A stretch of DNA of 64,000 nucleotides from Combretum micranthum (lineage: Eukaryota > Streptophyta > Magnoliopsida > Myrtales > Combretaceae): positions 420,604 to 484,603 of the forward strand of contig JAMXBD010001101.1 in the NCBI GenBank assembly GCA_024138025.1, read 5' to 3'. Both the position numbers and the translations under genes were made by a program. Below, in pieces: positions 1-11,314 of the stretch; within the stretch, counting starts at the first letter, position 1; each line of letters starts with the position of its first letter. The notes under the pieces are model-generated. The model was not told the origin of the DNA, ran no database searches, and was given only the letters and a program-made list of their open reading frames with translations.

Positions 1-115
1 AATCAATTTTTCTCTTCCCCCTAAGCCCTTGCCGTCCACCCTCTCTCTCCCCTTCCTCTCAATTTGTTTTCTTTTCCAATTTATTTTATTACATCTAATT
101 TCCACTCCAAAAATC

Positions 116-123
116 TATAAATA
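116..123 (+). promoter_or_regulatory. TATA box of LTR-A
   Basis: TATAAATA is followed by a CT/CA-rich stretch typical of a plant 5' untranslated leader. LTR-X has the same box at 61091-61098 in the same context, which supports it as the U3 promoter. Confidence 0.6.
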
Positions 124-586
124 CCCCCTTCCTCTTCCATTCTTTCACACAACAAAAATTCATACTAAAACTCTCCCAAAATCACTCCACAAAATTCCTC
201 TCCCAACATCTCTCTCAAGTTCTCTCTTTTCCTTAGAAAATCCATTCCCACATAATACTACAACCCATTTTTTTCTTCTTCAACCAACACATAAACTTTA
301 GGTAAAACTTCTCTTATTTCCTCATCATGTTCATATAACTTAACATGAGTTTAGTGTATGTTTCTTAGACTCATTGGGTTAAAGAAGCAACAATTTATTC
401 ATGTTTTGTTTTTGTTCATGTTCTTGTTTTCTTTATGTTACTATTATGTTGATATTGTTATTATTGTTTCTAATCTAATTTATCTAAGTATTATGTATAT
501 ATATTTATTTAGAGCATATAAGCTCACTTGTTATTTATTTATTTTCAAGTCTTGCAATTTATTTATTTACTTGTTTTATGCAATAT

Positions 587-609
587 TAAGACTAGTCTTT
601 TTAGTCTTA
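587..609 (+). repeat. Small inverted repeat in LTR-A
   Basis: TAAGACT and AGTCTTA form a 7-bp stem around a 9-base loop that itself includes the palindrome GACTAGTC. The same structure is kept in LTR-X at 61469-61491 despite divergence around it. Confidence 0.4.
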
Positions 610-1632
610 GACTTGTCCATATCAAGTCAAAACAATTTTATTTCATTGCTTTTCTTTTCTTTGAGGACTAGTCCATTCTTAGTCCGGGATACCTTGATGA
701 AGCTAAGGTTCCCAATACTTGACTTTACTTTTATGCTCTTACTTCATTTATGTTGTTTTTATGTTTTTCATAGTAAAAAACTCTCATTCATACATGAAAT
801 TTGTTATTGTCTCAATCATAATAGAAATGAGTTTTCTTAAAATAAGAATAAGAACTCTTTTTAAATATAAATTTTGTCACATAAGAAGTTATTTTCCTTA
901 AAGGTTTGAAATTTATCTTAAACAAATATTCTTCTAAAGATAGTAACAATATATGGTTTTTACCAAGAAATACATAAAGTAAAGTTATTATTCTCTTTTC
1001 AAAGAAATAAGGAAGTTTCTTTAGACCTAAACAAAGGATTTCTTAAAATTCAATTGTCAAAGATTTCCACCAACACTAAAGTCTAAGATAAGTTTTTCGA
1101 AATTTACTTATAGATGATTTCTTTTAAAAGTGGATATGACTATGAAATATTTAAAATTATATGTTTCCAAATCACTAGAAATAAATTTATGAAAATCTTG
1201 AAAGATTAAAATTACTTTTGAAGATTAAATGGAGTTAAAAGGAAGAAATACTCATTTATAATAATTTAGGAAATTTTCAAAGTAAAACTAACTTCTTTTC
1301 AAGTCTTAAGCTTATCTCACTTTCAAGACATATGTTTTACAAAACCATTGTTGAGACAACACCAAATTCATGCATATAGTATGAGGTTATACATATATGT
1401 ATAAACTTATATTCAAGGGATTTTTCAATCATACTATATATATCTATATTTTTGTACAAAAGCCCTTGGGTAAAGTAGAGTTTGAAAACTCTAGTTTTGA
1501 AGTTTGGGAAATTCGTATCAAATCTGTACGCTACTATTCCGAGACCTAAATGACTTCTTTTAATGAAAATAACCTTAGAAATAGATAGATCTTTTCGAGT
1601 AGGTAGAATTCGGTATATAATATGCGAAATTC

Positions 1633-1658
1633 CGAGTTAAAATGAGCAAGTTATGGCC
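1633..1658 (-). repeat. Conserved LTR block (LTR-A copy)
   Basis: Read on the minus strand this is GGCCATAACTTG followed by CTCATTTTAACTCG. The same block recurs in elements 1 and 2 (5538, 15709, 35948, 46210), LTR-W (19055) and LTR-Y (63440), always oriented opposite to the transcription sense assumed for A but consistently placed within each LTR. Its function is unknown. Confidence 0.6.
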
Positions 1659-2705
1659 ATTTTAAATTGGGATTTCCATTTCATACGATTTTACGAATTC
1701 TTTAAGATAGAAGTATAGAACTTGAATAGATCTTGGATGAAATACTCATGTTGGGTATTTCTGTTGTTTAGGTGTCGAGGATAACGATCTTGTCTTCCCC
1801 GAGGATTACTTCAACTCCTAGAGCGCTATGGACGAGTGAGTTTCCTTTACGCTTATGTATCCGCGCCTATGCTTGTAGAATAGAGCACTAGATGTTAGGA
1901 AAAGATAAAATTTGATATGCATGTGGGATATTATGGGAATTATGTGTGATTCGTTGTGTGCGATCAATGAACGATAAGTATATCGGAACCCGATTTGTGA
2001 TTGATATAAATGTCTCCATATATGTATTGTTATGTGTGCAAATATTGTTTGATCGCTTTAAATGATTTAATGCCATATTGAAATCCCCATATAATAAATT
2101 GCTCATGCATATCACTTAGAATATCATTTCAAAGTTTTGCTACTACTCCTCAGCGTGGGACCGGAAAGGTAAGCTGCCTAGCTACATCTTGAGGGTTAGG
2201 ACGTACGGGGAATACGGCCTCAAGGTGTAGCCGAGCCGGATCGATCGCTTTGGGCATGGAAGGCCCGGGACTAGTAGTACGGTTCGTTGGAACCCCAAGA
2301 CGCGCGCAAACTTAAAGGAGGTTGTTCGGGACCAGTTCAAAGCATTCCCTAACCACCGATGAGGGGTAAATCCATCAAACATACGAAACCGGATAGTCGT
2401 ATGTAATGTTTGATCATATGATTATTGCATTCATATGCTTGATTAATAAACTTGTTTGATTGTTGTTATGAGTACTATTGCGTATGGAATATCTCACTAA
2501 GCTAGTCATGCTTATACTCCTATAGACTTTTGATATTGCAGGATTATCTTTTGCACCGAGACCACCTTGATTTTCCGGGTAGAATCCTTATTTTTGAGAA
2601 GCTTTTGGAGGCAATCTATTTTGAAGTTATATAGTAGATTTCTTCTAAAATCTTCTAGCTTTAGTCATGTTATTTTTTTTTAGAACCATGTTATTAAGAA
2701 TTATC

Positions 2706-2718
2706 GGGGGAATGCCCC
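2706..2718 (+). repeat. GC hairpin near the LTR-A 3' end
   Basis: GGGGGAATGCCCC can fold as a four-pair GC stem. It is shared with elements 1 and 2 and, in weaker form, with LTR-Y at the matching position before the LTR end. Confidence 0.45.
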
Positions 2719-2941
2719 TTAGAAGCTGTAAGACTTTTATTTCAATAATATATATATTAAGTGTTATTTTGCATGTTCCGCTGCCAATGTCTTAAAATGC
2801 ATTACTCCACCGGTCTCCCTTTGTTGTGAATGTACGCCTTGTACCGATATGGAAGCTTTCGAGTGACTGAGGTAGTCATTCTTAAGTTTTAATATTGCGT
2901 ACGGCGGGCTGTCACGTTTAAGGTACCGCTGGGGCGTGACA

Positions 2942-4346
2942 GGATATATAATTAAACTTCAATATGTGACCTTATACACAAATATAAGATTCAGATCATA
3001 CGCAGAAATATGATATTAATAGATAAACTTGATATGATTTAAGTATTATATAGATAAAAGATATTTAGCTTTAAATCTATTAGATATACTCAATAACAAA
3101 CCTATATGGACATATGGAGATTTTGACACATATAAAAGAATAAGATTCCAAAAATAAAACTTAAGTAATTCAATTACAAATTAGAAAATCAAGATAATAT
3201 AGATTGTAATTGAAAAATTAAACTTAATCAAGAATCTTGTAACTCTAAGTATAAAATTCAACACCTGTAAGACTATAAGAATATAAAGTATAGATTAATG
3301 GAAATCATAAATATTAGCTAATATAATCAAATTAACTAAAGTTACATACTTAAAATAAGATCAAGACAAGGAAAATGAAAATAAATATAAATGTATACAC
3401 TTTAACTAAAAAGTAGAGTAATGAACTTAAATTAAGTTTAATCACTAATACTTGATGAAATAAACATAAAACAAGGAATCGAACTTGAAATAATACTTAA
3501 GAATACAAAACAAGAAAGATATACACAATTGTGATATCTTTCAGACCCCTTGAGTAACATAGAGAAAAGTATACAAAATGATTAGTTTAACCTGATAATT
3601 AAAACTACATTCGATAAGTTTTCCAATGACTACTCATATGCTAAGAATCTAAGTTAAAACGAGTATAATACGCCCAATTTAAGATTTCGTGATTAAACTC
3701 GATATTTGAAAATATTTAAAATACTTTTCTTAAGAAAACTAAGATTATACGAATTTTATTGTTTAACTTACGAAGCATAGCCTTTACAAACTTCAAAACG
3801 ACTAATTATGTGTTAAGGTTAGATTAAGAATGCTAAAACTCGAGTTTAAGATACAAAGACACGATAGGTTCTTTTATATGAATAAGAATATAGTAATGGG
3901 GTATCTATTATCTCGATTCTCAGGGGATACAAATTTGTCTTCAAGTGTTCTTGTAGACTTCTATGACCATTAAGCAAGGATAAATAGGTGAGTATATTCC
4001 GATGACCTTCATATCTGCTTGTGCTTGTAGGTTTAGAGCATGATATTTTGATAATATAAATTAAATGATTCAAGTATGGGGTTGGGAAATTTACACTTGT
4101 GGTTGCTTGTGTTTGTTATCTATGTTGAAAATACTATACATTATTCTAAACGTTAAGTATTGAGTGTTGTTTAATCATTTTGTTCTTTGCGAGTGTCTGA
4201 TAATTGTCTGATCGCCAAATAAATGGACTTAATGACTATTGGTGTGATAATTATAATATTGATCATGCATTGCACGATTGCATGTAGAAGGCCATAACCA
4301 CTACACTTTGACTCGGATGGGCCACACTGTCCCGTGAGGACGTGAA
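2942..4346 (+). mobile_element. LTR-Z, first part: degenerate chromoviral LTR
   Basis: This AT-rich stretch has no credible gene. From about 3650 it resembles LTR-A in order and orientation: a diverged conserved block at about 3650-3700, then a GATACAAATTTGTCTTC-like segment, then GCTTGTGCTTGTAGG. It resumes after element 1, because 4342-4346 and 17942-17946 are the same GTGAA. The first 700 bp are too degenerate to assign alone. LTR-A abuts it at 2941/2942, presumably inserted into it. Confidence 0.55.
4342..4346. repeat. Target site duplication of element 1, left copy (GTGAA)
   Basis: GTGAA immediately precedes the TGTCACGCC terminus and is repeated exactly at 17942-17946. A 5-bp duplication is the usual size for Ty3/gypsy integration. 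Confidence 0.9.
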
Positions 4347-4978
4347 TGTCACGCCCCGTAGGGTATCCTAAACGTAACAGCCCGCCACATACTAAGTAAG
4401 ACTCTCGAGTTCTCTACCCGAGCCCTTCGGGAGTCTTAATTAGATGTAAAGCGTTCCTTTACGACAATAGAATACTTGACAAATGGAGTTAAACAGTTTA
4501 GCGTGCCATTCAATAGCCATAGATAATAAATCAAAACGCATAATTATAGTTTACAAAATCTAAGGGCATTCCCCGCAAAATAATAACAAGTCCATTACAG
4601 TCATCCAGAGTCCTTAGTTTCCAATGGAAGTCTATACAAAAAGAAATGGATTAAACTTCTACGGAAAACTCCTATCTCCGGTACCTGTGCTGTGGCTTGC
4701 CTCGGCCTAAGCCATATAAACTCGTGCTGCAATAGATAAAAACTATGGGGGCGTAAGCTAACTAGCTTAGTGAGTAATAACTTCCATAACACAATTGAAT
4801 ACAATCATTCAAGCAAGTGATTATTCAAGCAAGTGTATGCATCATACAAATATGATCAACAAACATATGACCAACCGGAAATCATATGTGGATGGACTTG
4901 CGCCCTCCATCCCGGGTTAGCAGATTAACGAATCCTGCGGTACGAAGCCGTTTAAGCTCACGGTCAACTAACAATGTT

Positions 4979-5040
4979 TCGTTTTATGGATCACGATTAA
5001 CCAACATATTCGTTTTATGGATCACGAAAAACTAACCAAC
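4979..5040. repeat. Tandem 31-bp repeat, two copies (element 1 LTR)
   Basis: Two adjacent copies start with TCGTTTTATGGATCACGA. Element 2 carries three 30-bp copies at the matching place (35367-35454), so copy number differs between the subfamilies. Confidence 0.75.
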
Positions 5041-5989
5041 GCGAATGCTCCAACCCCATCGTGATATGAATGGATTCAATTTATATTTGAAACCGAATAT
5101 TCATTAATTCAATTCTTTCAAGTGACCAACAAGTGTTCGCAGGCATTCATCATAAGATACTAGCTAATCAGTCAATAGCTTAACACCCGGTTTCGATATT
5201 CTTTACGTTCCAATTCACATATCAGCAGTAAACAACATATATAATTCCCATATACCCCATCATGCATATACAATTTCTCTTTATCTTTGCCTACACCACT
5301 AGTGCCACTACATTACAATCACATTCATTAATTGAGAGTGGAAGTAAAACTCACTCGGCCATTGGACACCAATCTTCCTAGTAGTAGTAGTCGGGAGGTA
5401 GAGTGTCGTCCTGCTCGGATCACCTACCAAGCAAGAATAATCCTAATGAGACTCTCATTATGTAACTAAATCAAGCTATACATCTAAACTATATGGATTC
5501 GGATTTCTCGCTATTTGCGGAAGTTCCGACTTAAAACGGCCATAACTTGGTCATTTTAACTCGAATTTCACAAATTTTATATCGATCTCTATCTACTTCG
5601 AAAGATCTACCTATTTCTAGTATTATTTCCAAGTTTTGAAAATAGTAAGGTCACGGAACAGTGGGATCAGATCTGTTCCGCAAATGTTCCAATCTCAAAA
5701 ATTTGTTTTGCTTTTGATAAGTAATGTTCCTAGTTGATGATTCATGCATGAATGATATGGGAATGAATTACTAATATGAATGCCATGTGATGAACTTAAT
5801 ATATGCATGGTCATAATAATTTTTGTGATAATAAACTCTTATGAACTCTTAAGTGTTGGAAAATTCCCATAAAGATTATTTCTAAGAAGCTATTTTTCCA
5901 CATTATACTCCTTAGGGTTTCCTTGACTTTTAATCTTGTAATCCACTTATTATTTAACTAAAAATAAGTTATCAAAGTCTATATTAATC

Positions 5990-6455
5990 ATGGCCTTCAT
6001 TCATGCATAAAAATTCCCATTTTTCATTTGGTAAACATGTCTTTGAACAAGCTTTTTGTAAAAATCCGAATTTTCTAAATTTCATTTTCTTGCATTTTTC
6101 TTAAGAGAAAACTTGTCTAATGCATTAAAAATTGAAGCTCCAATACATATATTATCTAAGGACTTCATTTAGCTTATAAAACATCCAATTTAGACTTAAA
6201 TACCAAGTGTTCTTGTAGGCATGAACCTAAGTTACGAATTTTAACTATTGATCAACATTCCAATATTTTTCATTCTAACTCCACCACTTGTTTTACATTC
6301 CTATCATGCCTAAACTCATCTAAACTTATAAAAATCATTCCTTCAATATACTATTACACATACCCTTCATTTTTCTTATGGAACATGAGTAAAAAATGAT
6401 TTTGGTGGCTTTTAAGGTAGGGCTTCCATTTCATCCGAATTTTCAACATTTCATG
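5990..6455 (-). repeat. Degenerate tandem units of about 200 bp in the element 1 3' LTR (3 copies)
   Basis: Three units each open on the plus strand with CTTCATT and close with (T)CCGAATTTT or TACGAATTTT (near 6066, 6233 and 6434). The same unit design is expanded to at least eight copies in LTR-W. The right LTR of element 1 carries it at about 16150-16610, and element 2 at about 36405-36860 and 46655-47100. Confidence 0.6.
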
Positions 6456-7047
6456 TTTGATAAGGTCCTTCCTTTTTCAATGTTCTTGCTTCCTATATGT
6501 AAAGATCCACTATCTAGCATCTCTATACATGAACAAGACTACATTTTTATGATCATCAATACATAGAAAATAAAATAAACCTATGATCATGCATGTACAT
6601 GAAAATGTGGTTGTCTAAACTTTAGATCTACTATATATAATGCATGAAACATGGATCTCATGGCATGAACAACAATATATGTACAAGATCTCTACTTTAC
6701 ATGCATGAACAAGTTGATATTTTAACATAAACTCATCTAAACACTAGATACATGTCTTGTGATGGCTTGATATTCTTGTTCATGTGTTTTCATGTCCCTA
6801 GCATGAGCTCATTGGGATTAAATGAGAAAACACACAAGATATAGTTTTGCCATTACAAGATCTAGGAAGAACAAGACCTAAATCAACATACCAAAGGAGT
6901 CTTGAGATGGAAAAGAGAAGAAAACAAGTTGAAGTTGTGAGAGGGGAGGGGGGCAACCTCACGGCACAATGGAAGAGAAGGAGAGAGCTTTTTCTCTTTT
7001 TCAAAAATTAAAACAAGAAGAAATGAAGAGAGAGAGAGAAAAATATG

Positions 7048-7055
7048 TTTATATA
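7048..7055 (-). promoter_or_regulatory. TATA box of the element 1 3' LTR
   Basis: TATATAAA on the minus strand, followed by a long CT-rich leader. A homopolymer C run (coding sense) sits about 65-90 bp upstream. The right LTR has the same box at 17205-17212. Confidence 0.55.
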
Positions 7056-7116
7056 TGAAGGCATTAGGGTTTAGTAATGAATAAAAATTGCAAAATAAAT
7101 TAAATGGGAGGGAATC

Positions 7117-7140
7117 GGGGGGGGGGGGGGGGGGGGGGGG
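7117..7140. repeat. 24-base G homopolymer (plus strand)
   Basis: An uninterrupted G run in U3, next to GGGCGCCGGCC and a GT microsatellite. The matching site in the other LTR of the same element holds 43 G. Translated frames across it give only poly-proline artefacts. Confidence 0.9.
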
Positions 7141-7751
7141 TGGTGGGCGCCGGCCATCCATGGTGTGTGTGTGTGTTTTGAAAAATTGAAATTTGTAATT
7201 TAGTAAATTAAAATGTAATAAATGTGATAATTGATTAAGAGACAAAATTTCTTGGAAAAGAAAATTGAAATGAGTAGTTGTAAGGATGTAAGAATAGGGT
7301 ATGGGTAGTGTGTAGTGTAGGTTGTACTTGTGAATAGTAGACAAGACATCTACTTTACCGGTTGTTCCGAAAACACGGGAAAAGCTATAACTGTAATTTT
7401 TATAGCTCGGAAAATTATGAAATTGATATTTTTGGAATCCTTATAAAATTACGGTTCTAATGAATATTCCGGAATATTTTTCTGAATCCGTGGTCGGGGC
7501 ACGCTTTTCCGTAATTGAGCTCGGGAAGGCCCGGAATTGAAAAATTCCCGAATTTAAAACTTTCAAAGGTTTAGAATGTACTTTTAAACAATAATTCAAT
7601 TCTTTACTTCATAATATTTATTTTATTTAAAACCGAAGGAAAGCCGGATTTAGGGTTCCTAGGCTTCACTCACTAGACTCAAACTGGACCGGATTAGGGT
7701 TTCGCTTCCAACTCCCGGGGTTTTTGACTACTGAGTATACCGGGGTTTACA

Positions 7752-7764
7752 ACCTCCCCACCTT
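7752..7764 (-). other. Polypurine tract of element 1
   Basis: AAGGTGGGGAGGT on the coding strand directly abuts the 3' LTR start TGTAAAC. This is the expected position and composition for the plus-strand primer. Element 2 has the identical tract. Confidence 0.9.
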
Positions 7765-7780
7765 AAATAAAGTTTTGTCC

Positions 7781-10700
7781 TCAAAACGGAACTGACATAC
7801 CTTGCCCTTCAAATATCTCGGGGTACTTTCTCCGGATTTCCTCTTCAGCTTCCCATGTTGCTTCCTCAAAGGCATGATTCCTCCATAACACTTTCACGTA
7901 GTGAATGTCTTTGTTTCGTAGCCTTTGGTTTTCTTATCCAATATCTTCACTGGGTGTTCTTCATATGTCAGGTTTTCCTTCAACTGAATTGGTTCCAATT
8001 CCAGAATCCTTTCTGGGTCGGCAACGTATCTTCTCAAAACTGACACATGGAATACATTGTGGATCCCGGACAAATTTGGTGGCAGGGCTAGCCGATATGC
8101 TAGATCTCCGACTCTTTCCAGGATTTCGAAGGGTCCAATGTATCTCGGGCTTAACTTCCCTTGTGTACGCATCCTCTTGATACTTTTAATCGGGTTTATC
8201 TTCAGGTATACATGATCACCCACCCTGAATTCAAGCTCTCTTCTTTTCAAATCTGCCCAGCTCTTTTGCCGGTCCTGAGCTTCTTTCATTTTCCGCTGAA
8301 TCAACCTCACTTTATCCGCGGCTTCTTGTACCATTTCCGGCCCAATTGCTACCTTTTCCACTTCATCCCAAAACAAGGGGATCTACAACGCCGTCCATAC
8401 AAAGCTTCATACGGTGGCATCTGGATGGTGGAGTGATAGCTGTTATTGTAGGCAAACTCGATTAGGTGTACATGGCTATCCCAATTCCCTTTGAATTCCA
8501 AGGCACACGCCTCAGCATGTCTTCTAGGGTTTGGATCGTCGCTCAGACTGTCCATCGGTCTGAGGGTGATAAGCCGTGCTAAATGCAATTTAGTGCCCAA
8601 GCTCTTTTGCAAGCTTGTCCAAAACTTGGACACGAATCTCGGGTCTCTATCGGAGATAATCCCTGCAGGTATACCATGTAATCTTACGATCTCTCTGATA
8701 TAGATCTTGGCTAACCTTTCCATTGAGTAGGTCATATTTATGGGTAAGAAATGCGCCGACTTAGTCAATCGGTCCACTATTACCCATATTGCATCACAAC
8801 CAGATGGAGTCTTGGGAAAACCACACACAAAATCCATGGATATCTGATCCCACTTCCATTCGGGAATGGGTAAGGGCTTTAGCAATCGCCCGGTCTTTGG
8901 TGCTCTACTTTCACCTGTTGGCATACTGGACACTTATCACATAATCTGCCACATCTCGCTTCATACCATTCCACCAGTAGGCTCTTCAAATCTGATACAT
9001 TTTGGTGCCTCCGGATGCATGGTATATCCAGAGTTATGTGCTTCACTCATTATTTCCTTTCTCAACTCCTCGTCCTCTGGTACACACAGCCTTCCTTTCA
9101 TTCGGATCACATCTTCATCATCTACGGCAAAGTCAAGGTACTTTCCTGCTTGGGTTTCCCTTTTTATCCTTTGTATTACCTCGTCATATCTTTGGGCTTC
9201 TTGATTCTCTCTATGAGGGTCGGTTCCAGTGCCAAGTTGGATATCTCAAGCTCAGCGCTTTGACCTATGAACTCGATCCTTAGCTTCTCAAACCTTAATC
9301 AAATCTCTTTGACTCGTGATCAAGGCGGCTACTTCCCCGTGATTCTTCCGACTTAGGGCATCCGCAACCGCATTTACCTTCCCTGGACAGTAATTTATTC
9401 CCAGATCATAATCCTTTATTAATTCTAGCCACCTCCTTTGTCTCATGTTTAGCTCCTTCTGTGTGAACAGGTATTTAAGACTCTTATGATCTGTATATAT
9501 CTCACACCTCTGTCCGTACAGATAATGTCTCCATAACTTCAAAGCAAAGACAACAGCAGCTAGCTCCAAATCATGCGTAGGATAATTCTGTTCATGCGGT
9601 CTTAATTGCCGCGAAGCATATGCAATGACCTTCCCCTCTTGCATCAGAACGCATCCAAGGCCATTCCTTGAGGCGTCACTATGTACCGTGTAGGGCTTTT
9701 CTGGGTCTGGTAAAACTAGAATCGGTGCCGATACCAATCGTCGCTTTAATTCCTGAAAGCTCTGTTCCCTCTTGTCCGTCCAAACGAATTTCTCATTCTT
9801 TTGAGTTAGTTGAGTCAGTGGCTTGGCTATCTTAGAGAAATCCTTCACAAACTTGCGATAGTAGCCAGCTAATCCCAAGAAACTCCTTACTTCAGTAACT
9901 GTCTGCGGTGGCTTCCAATCCACTACAGCCTTGATCTTTTCGGGGTCAACTGATATCCCATCACCAGTTACTACATGTCCAAGGAATGATATTCTGTCCA
10001 ACCAAAAATCACATTTGGACAACTTGGCATACAACTCATTATCTGTAAGGTTTGCAACGCCAATCGAAGATGCTCCTCGTGTTGCTCTTTGGTCTTTGAA
10101 TATATGAGGATGTCGTCTATGAAGACTATCACACACTTATCCAAAAGTGGCTTATAGACTCTATTCATCAGGTCCATAAATGCAGCTGGTGCATTAGTCA
10201 GTCCAAATGACATTACCAGGAACTCGTAGTGTCCATAACGAGTACGAAAAGCCGTCTTAGGTACATCCTCAGGCTTAATCCTCAACTGATGATACCCTGA
10301 ACGTAAATCAATGCGTGAGAACACACAAGCCCCTTGCAGTTGGTCAAACAAATCGTCAATTCTTGGCAAGGGATACCGATTTTTGACAGTCACTTTATTC
10401 AACTCCCGGTAGTCAATACACAATCTCATCGATCCGTCCTTCTTCTTCACAAACAAAACGGGTGCGCCCCATGGCGATACACTTGGTCTTATAAATTTCT
10501 GATCCAGAAGTTCTTGCAACTGTGTCTTTAGCTCCTTCAACTCAGCCGGTGCCATCCGGTATGGCGCTTTAGATATCGGTTCGGTATTTGGAGCCAAAAC
10601 AATCTCAAAGTCAATTTCTCTTTTTGGCGGTAATCCCGGCAAAATTTCTGGGAACACATCCAAGTATTCATTCACCACTGGAATATCCTTTTCCTCACGG

Positions 10701-11215
10701 GTTTCCCCTTCATCCAAGACACCCTCAATCGGTATTATCTCCTCATCCTCCATCATCAACTCAAACGAGCTCAACTCACCCCTTCTTGGGACTAAGGTTC
10801 CTCCCACAAATTCTACTTTTTCTCCCGATTGATCATAAAAACATACTGTCCTCCTTTGGCAATCCACTATTGCTTTCACTTTACTTAACCAACTCATTCC
10901 GAGGATGATTTCGTATTTGTTCATTTCCAACATTATTAAATCACTTTTGGAGTGGTGACCGTGGATTTCTAATGGACAATCTTTTATCAGTTCTCGGGTT
11001 GACACAACACTCCCTGTGGGGGTCTTAATCCTCAAGTTAACCGTGGTTGTGGCTATAGGCAATCCAAGTCGGTTGGCCAAACTATAGGTGATGAATGAGT
11101 GGGTTGCTCCCGTGTCAAATAAAACATAGGCCTCCACGCTATTCACTCGTATGTGTCCTGAGGTCAATAAACACCCATCACATATGGTCCTTAAAATACT
11201 CTTAAGGCTATCCAC
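7781..11215 (-). pseudogene. pol: pol of element 1: protease, reverse transcriptase, RNase H, integrase, chromodomain (frameshifted)
   Basis: The order on the coding strand is: aspartic protease with [10 protein letters not shown] (near 11110); RT with [20 protein letters not shown] and an intact VFIDDIL catalytic pair (near 10115); RNase H with [11 protein letters not shown] and ADALSR; integrase with CPVCQ of the zinc domain, SMDF and SDRDPRF (8930-8350); and a C-terminal chromodomain including LTYEEHPVKIL and VKVLWRNH. It ends at TGA 7781-7783, just before the PPT. The frame breaks near 10050, 9290-8930, 8660 and 7900, so no functional polyprotein can be made as read. The first codon is GTG where element 2 has ATG, so the start may be mutated. 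Pol begins right after an in-frame stop and is not continuous with gag. Confidence 0.93.
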
Positions 11216-11314
11216 ATAGGGTCTCTATTTCCAGCTTTCCATAACATATTCAATTTCATTTAAACAATAATCAAATTAAATAACTTAAATTTCAATTAGG
11301 AGGGGTTTCCGCTA
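11216..11314 (-). other. Gap between gag and pol of element 1
   Basis: About 100 AT-rich bases separate the gag stop codon from pol. The gag stop lies in a donor-like ACAG/GTTAGT, with CTAAT downstream and a GGAAATAG just before pol. Joining these sites does not put gag and pol in one frame, so the way pol is expressed is unclear. Element 2 has the same arrangement (41600-41697). Confidence 0.5.

Larger units (their letters stand above)
302..2541 (+). other. Candidate leader intron in LTR-A
   Basis: A donor-like TTTAG/GTAAAA lies about 185 nt after the TATA box. An acceptor-like TTTTGATATTGCAG/G lies near the LTR 3' end. The implied intron is 2,240 nt. Motifs at matching places occur in the LTRs of elements 1 and 2 (both sites), W and X (donor) and Z and Y (acceptor). 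This is inference from motifs; no transcript evidence is available. Confidence 0.3.
1..2941 (+). mobile_element. LTR-A: 3' portion of a Ty3/gypsy chromoviral LTR, cut by the window start
   Basis: The stretch ends in GGGGCGTGACA, the same terminal motif that closes the LTRs of elements 1 and 2, here on the plus strand. It is followed by unrelated AT-rich DNA and not by a primer binding site, so I read it as a 3' or solo LTR. A TATA box is followed by a CT-rich leader, and the later part aligns by eye with LTR-X (60394 onward) and, inverted, with LTR-Y. By comparison with LTR-X about 0.6 kb of its 5' end lies left of the window. The open frames inside (for example 358-840) are hydrophobic translations of T-rich DNA and are not genes. 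The assignment to a chromovirus rests on LTR similarity only. Confidence 0.8.
4727..6891 (-). other. Candidate leader intron in the element 1 3' LTR
   Basis: On the minus strand a donor-like CCTTTG/GTATGTTG lies about 164 nt after the TATA box. An acceptor-like TATCTATTGCAG/C lies about 380 nt before the LTR end. In this 3' copy the intron would matter only if the LTR acts as a promoter. It is recorded because the motifs match those of the other LTRs. Not supported by transcripts. Confidence 0.25.
4347..7751 (-). repeat. 3' LTR of element 1 (3,405 bp)
   Basis: Bounded by the GTGAA duplication on one side and the polypurine tract on the other. In coding order it holds: U3 of about 700 bp, a 24-base C run (G on plus, 7117-7140), a TATA box (7048-7055), a CT-rich first exon, three degenerate repeat units of about 200 bp (5990-6455), the conserved GGCCATAACTTG block (5538-5563), a 31-bp duplication (4979-5040) and a GC-rich end. 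The LTR is long because most of it lies downstream of the TATA box. Confidence 0.93.

Noticed and set aside
358..840. 160-codon hydrophobic plus-strand ORF
   Set aside because: T-rich LTR-A sequence gives F/L/Y-rich translation that mimics membrane protein. The matching part of LTR-X has no comparable ORF.
4601..4804. 67-codon ORF conserved in four LTRs (also 14730-14975, 34989-35195, 45251-45460)
   Set aside because: Conservation is explained by recent copying of the LTR. LTR-A has a stop at the matching place, and part of the ORF overlaps the candidate acceptor.
6883..7344. 153-codon minus-strand ORF with a poly-proline run (also 17049-17531)
   Set aside because: It translates the homopolymer, microsatellite and CT-rich leader of the LTR. 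The run length differs between the two LTRs and there are no domain features.
8866..9204. Plus-strand ORFs over pol and gag (for example 39192-39608, 11555-11842, 50117-50314)
   Set aside because: Antisense shadows of the minus-strand integrase, gag and Tat gag frames.
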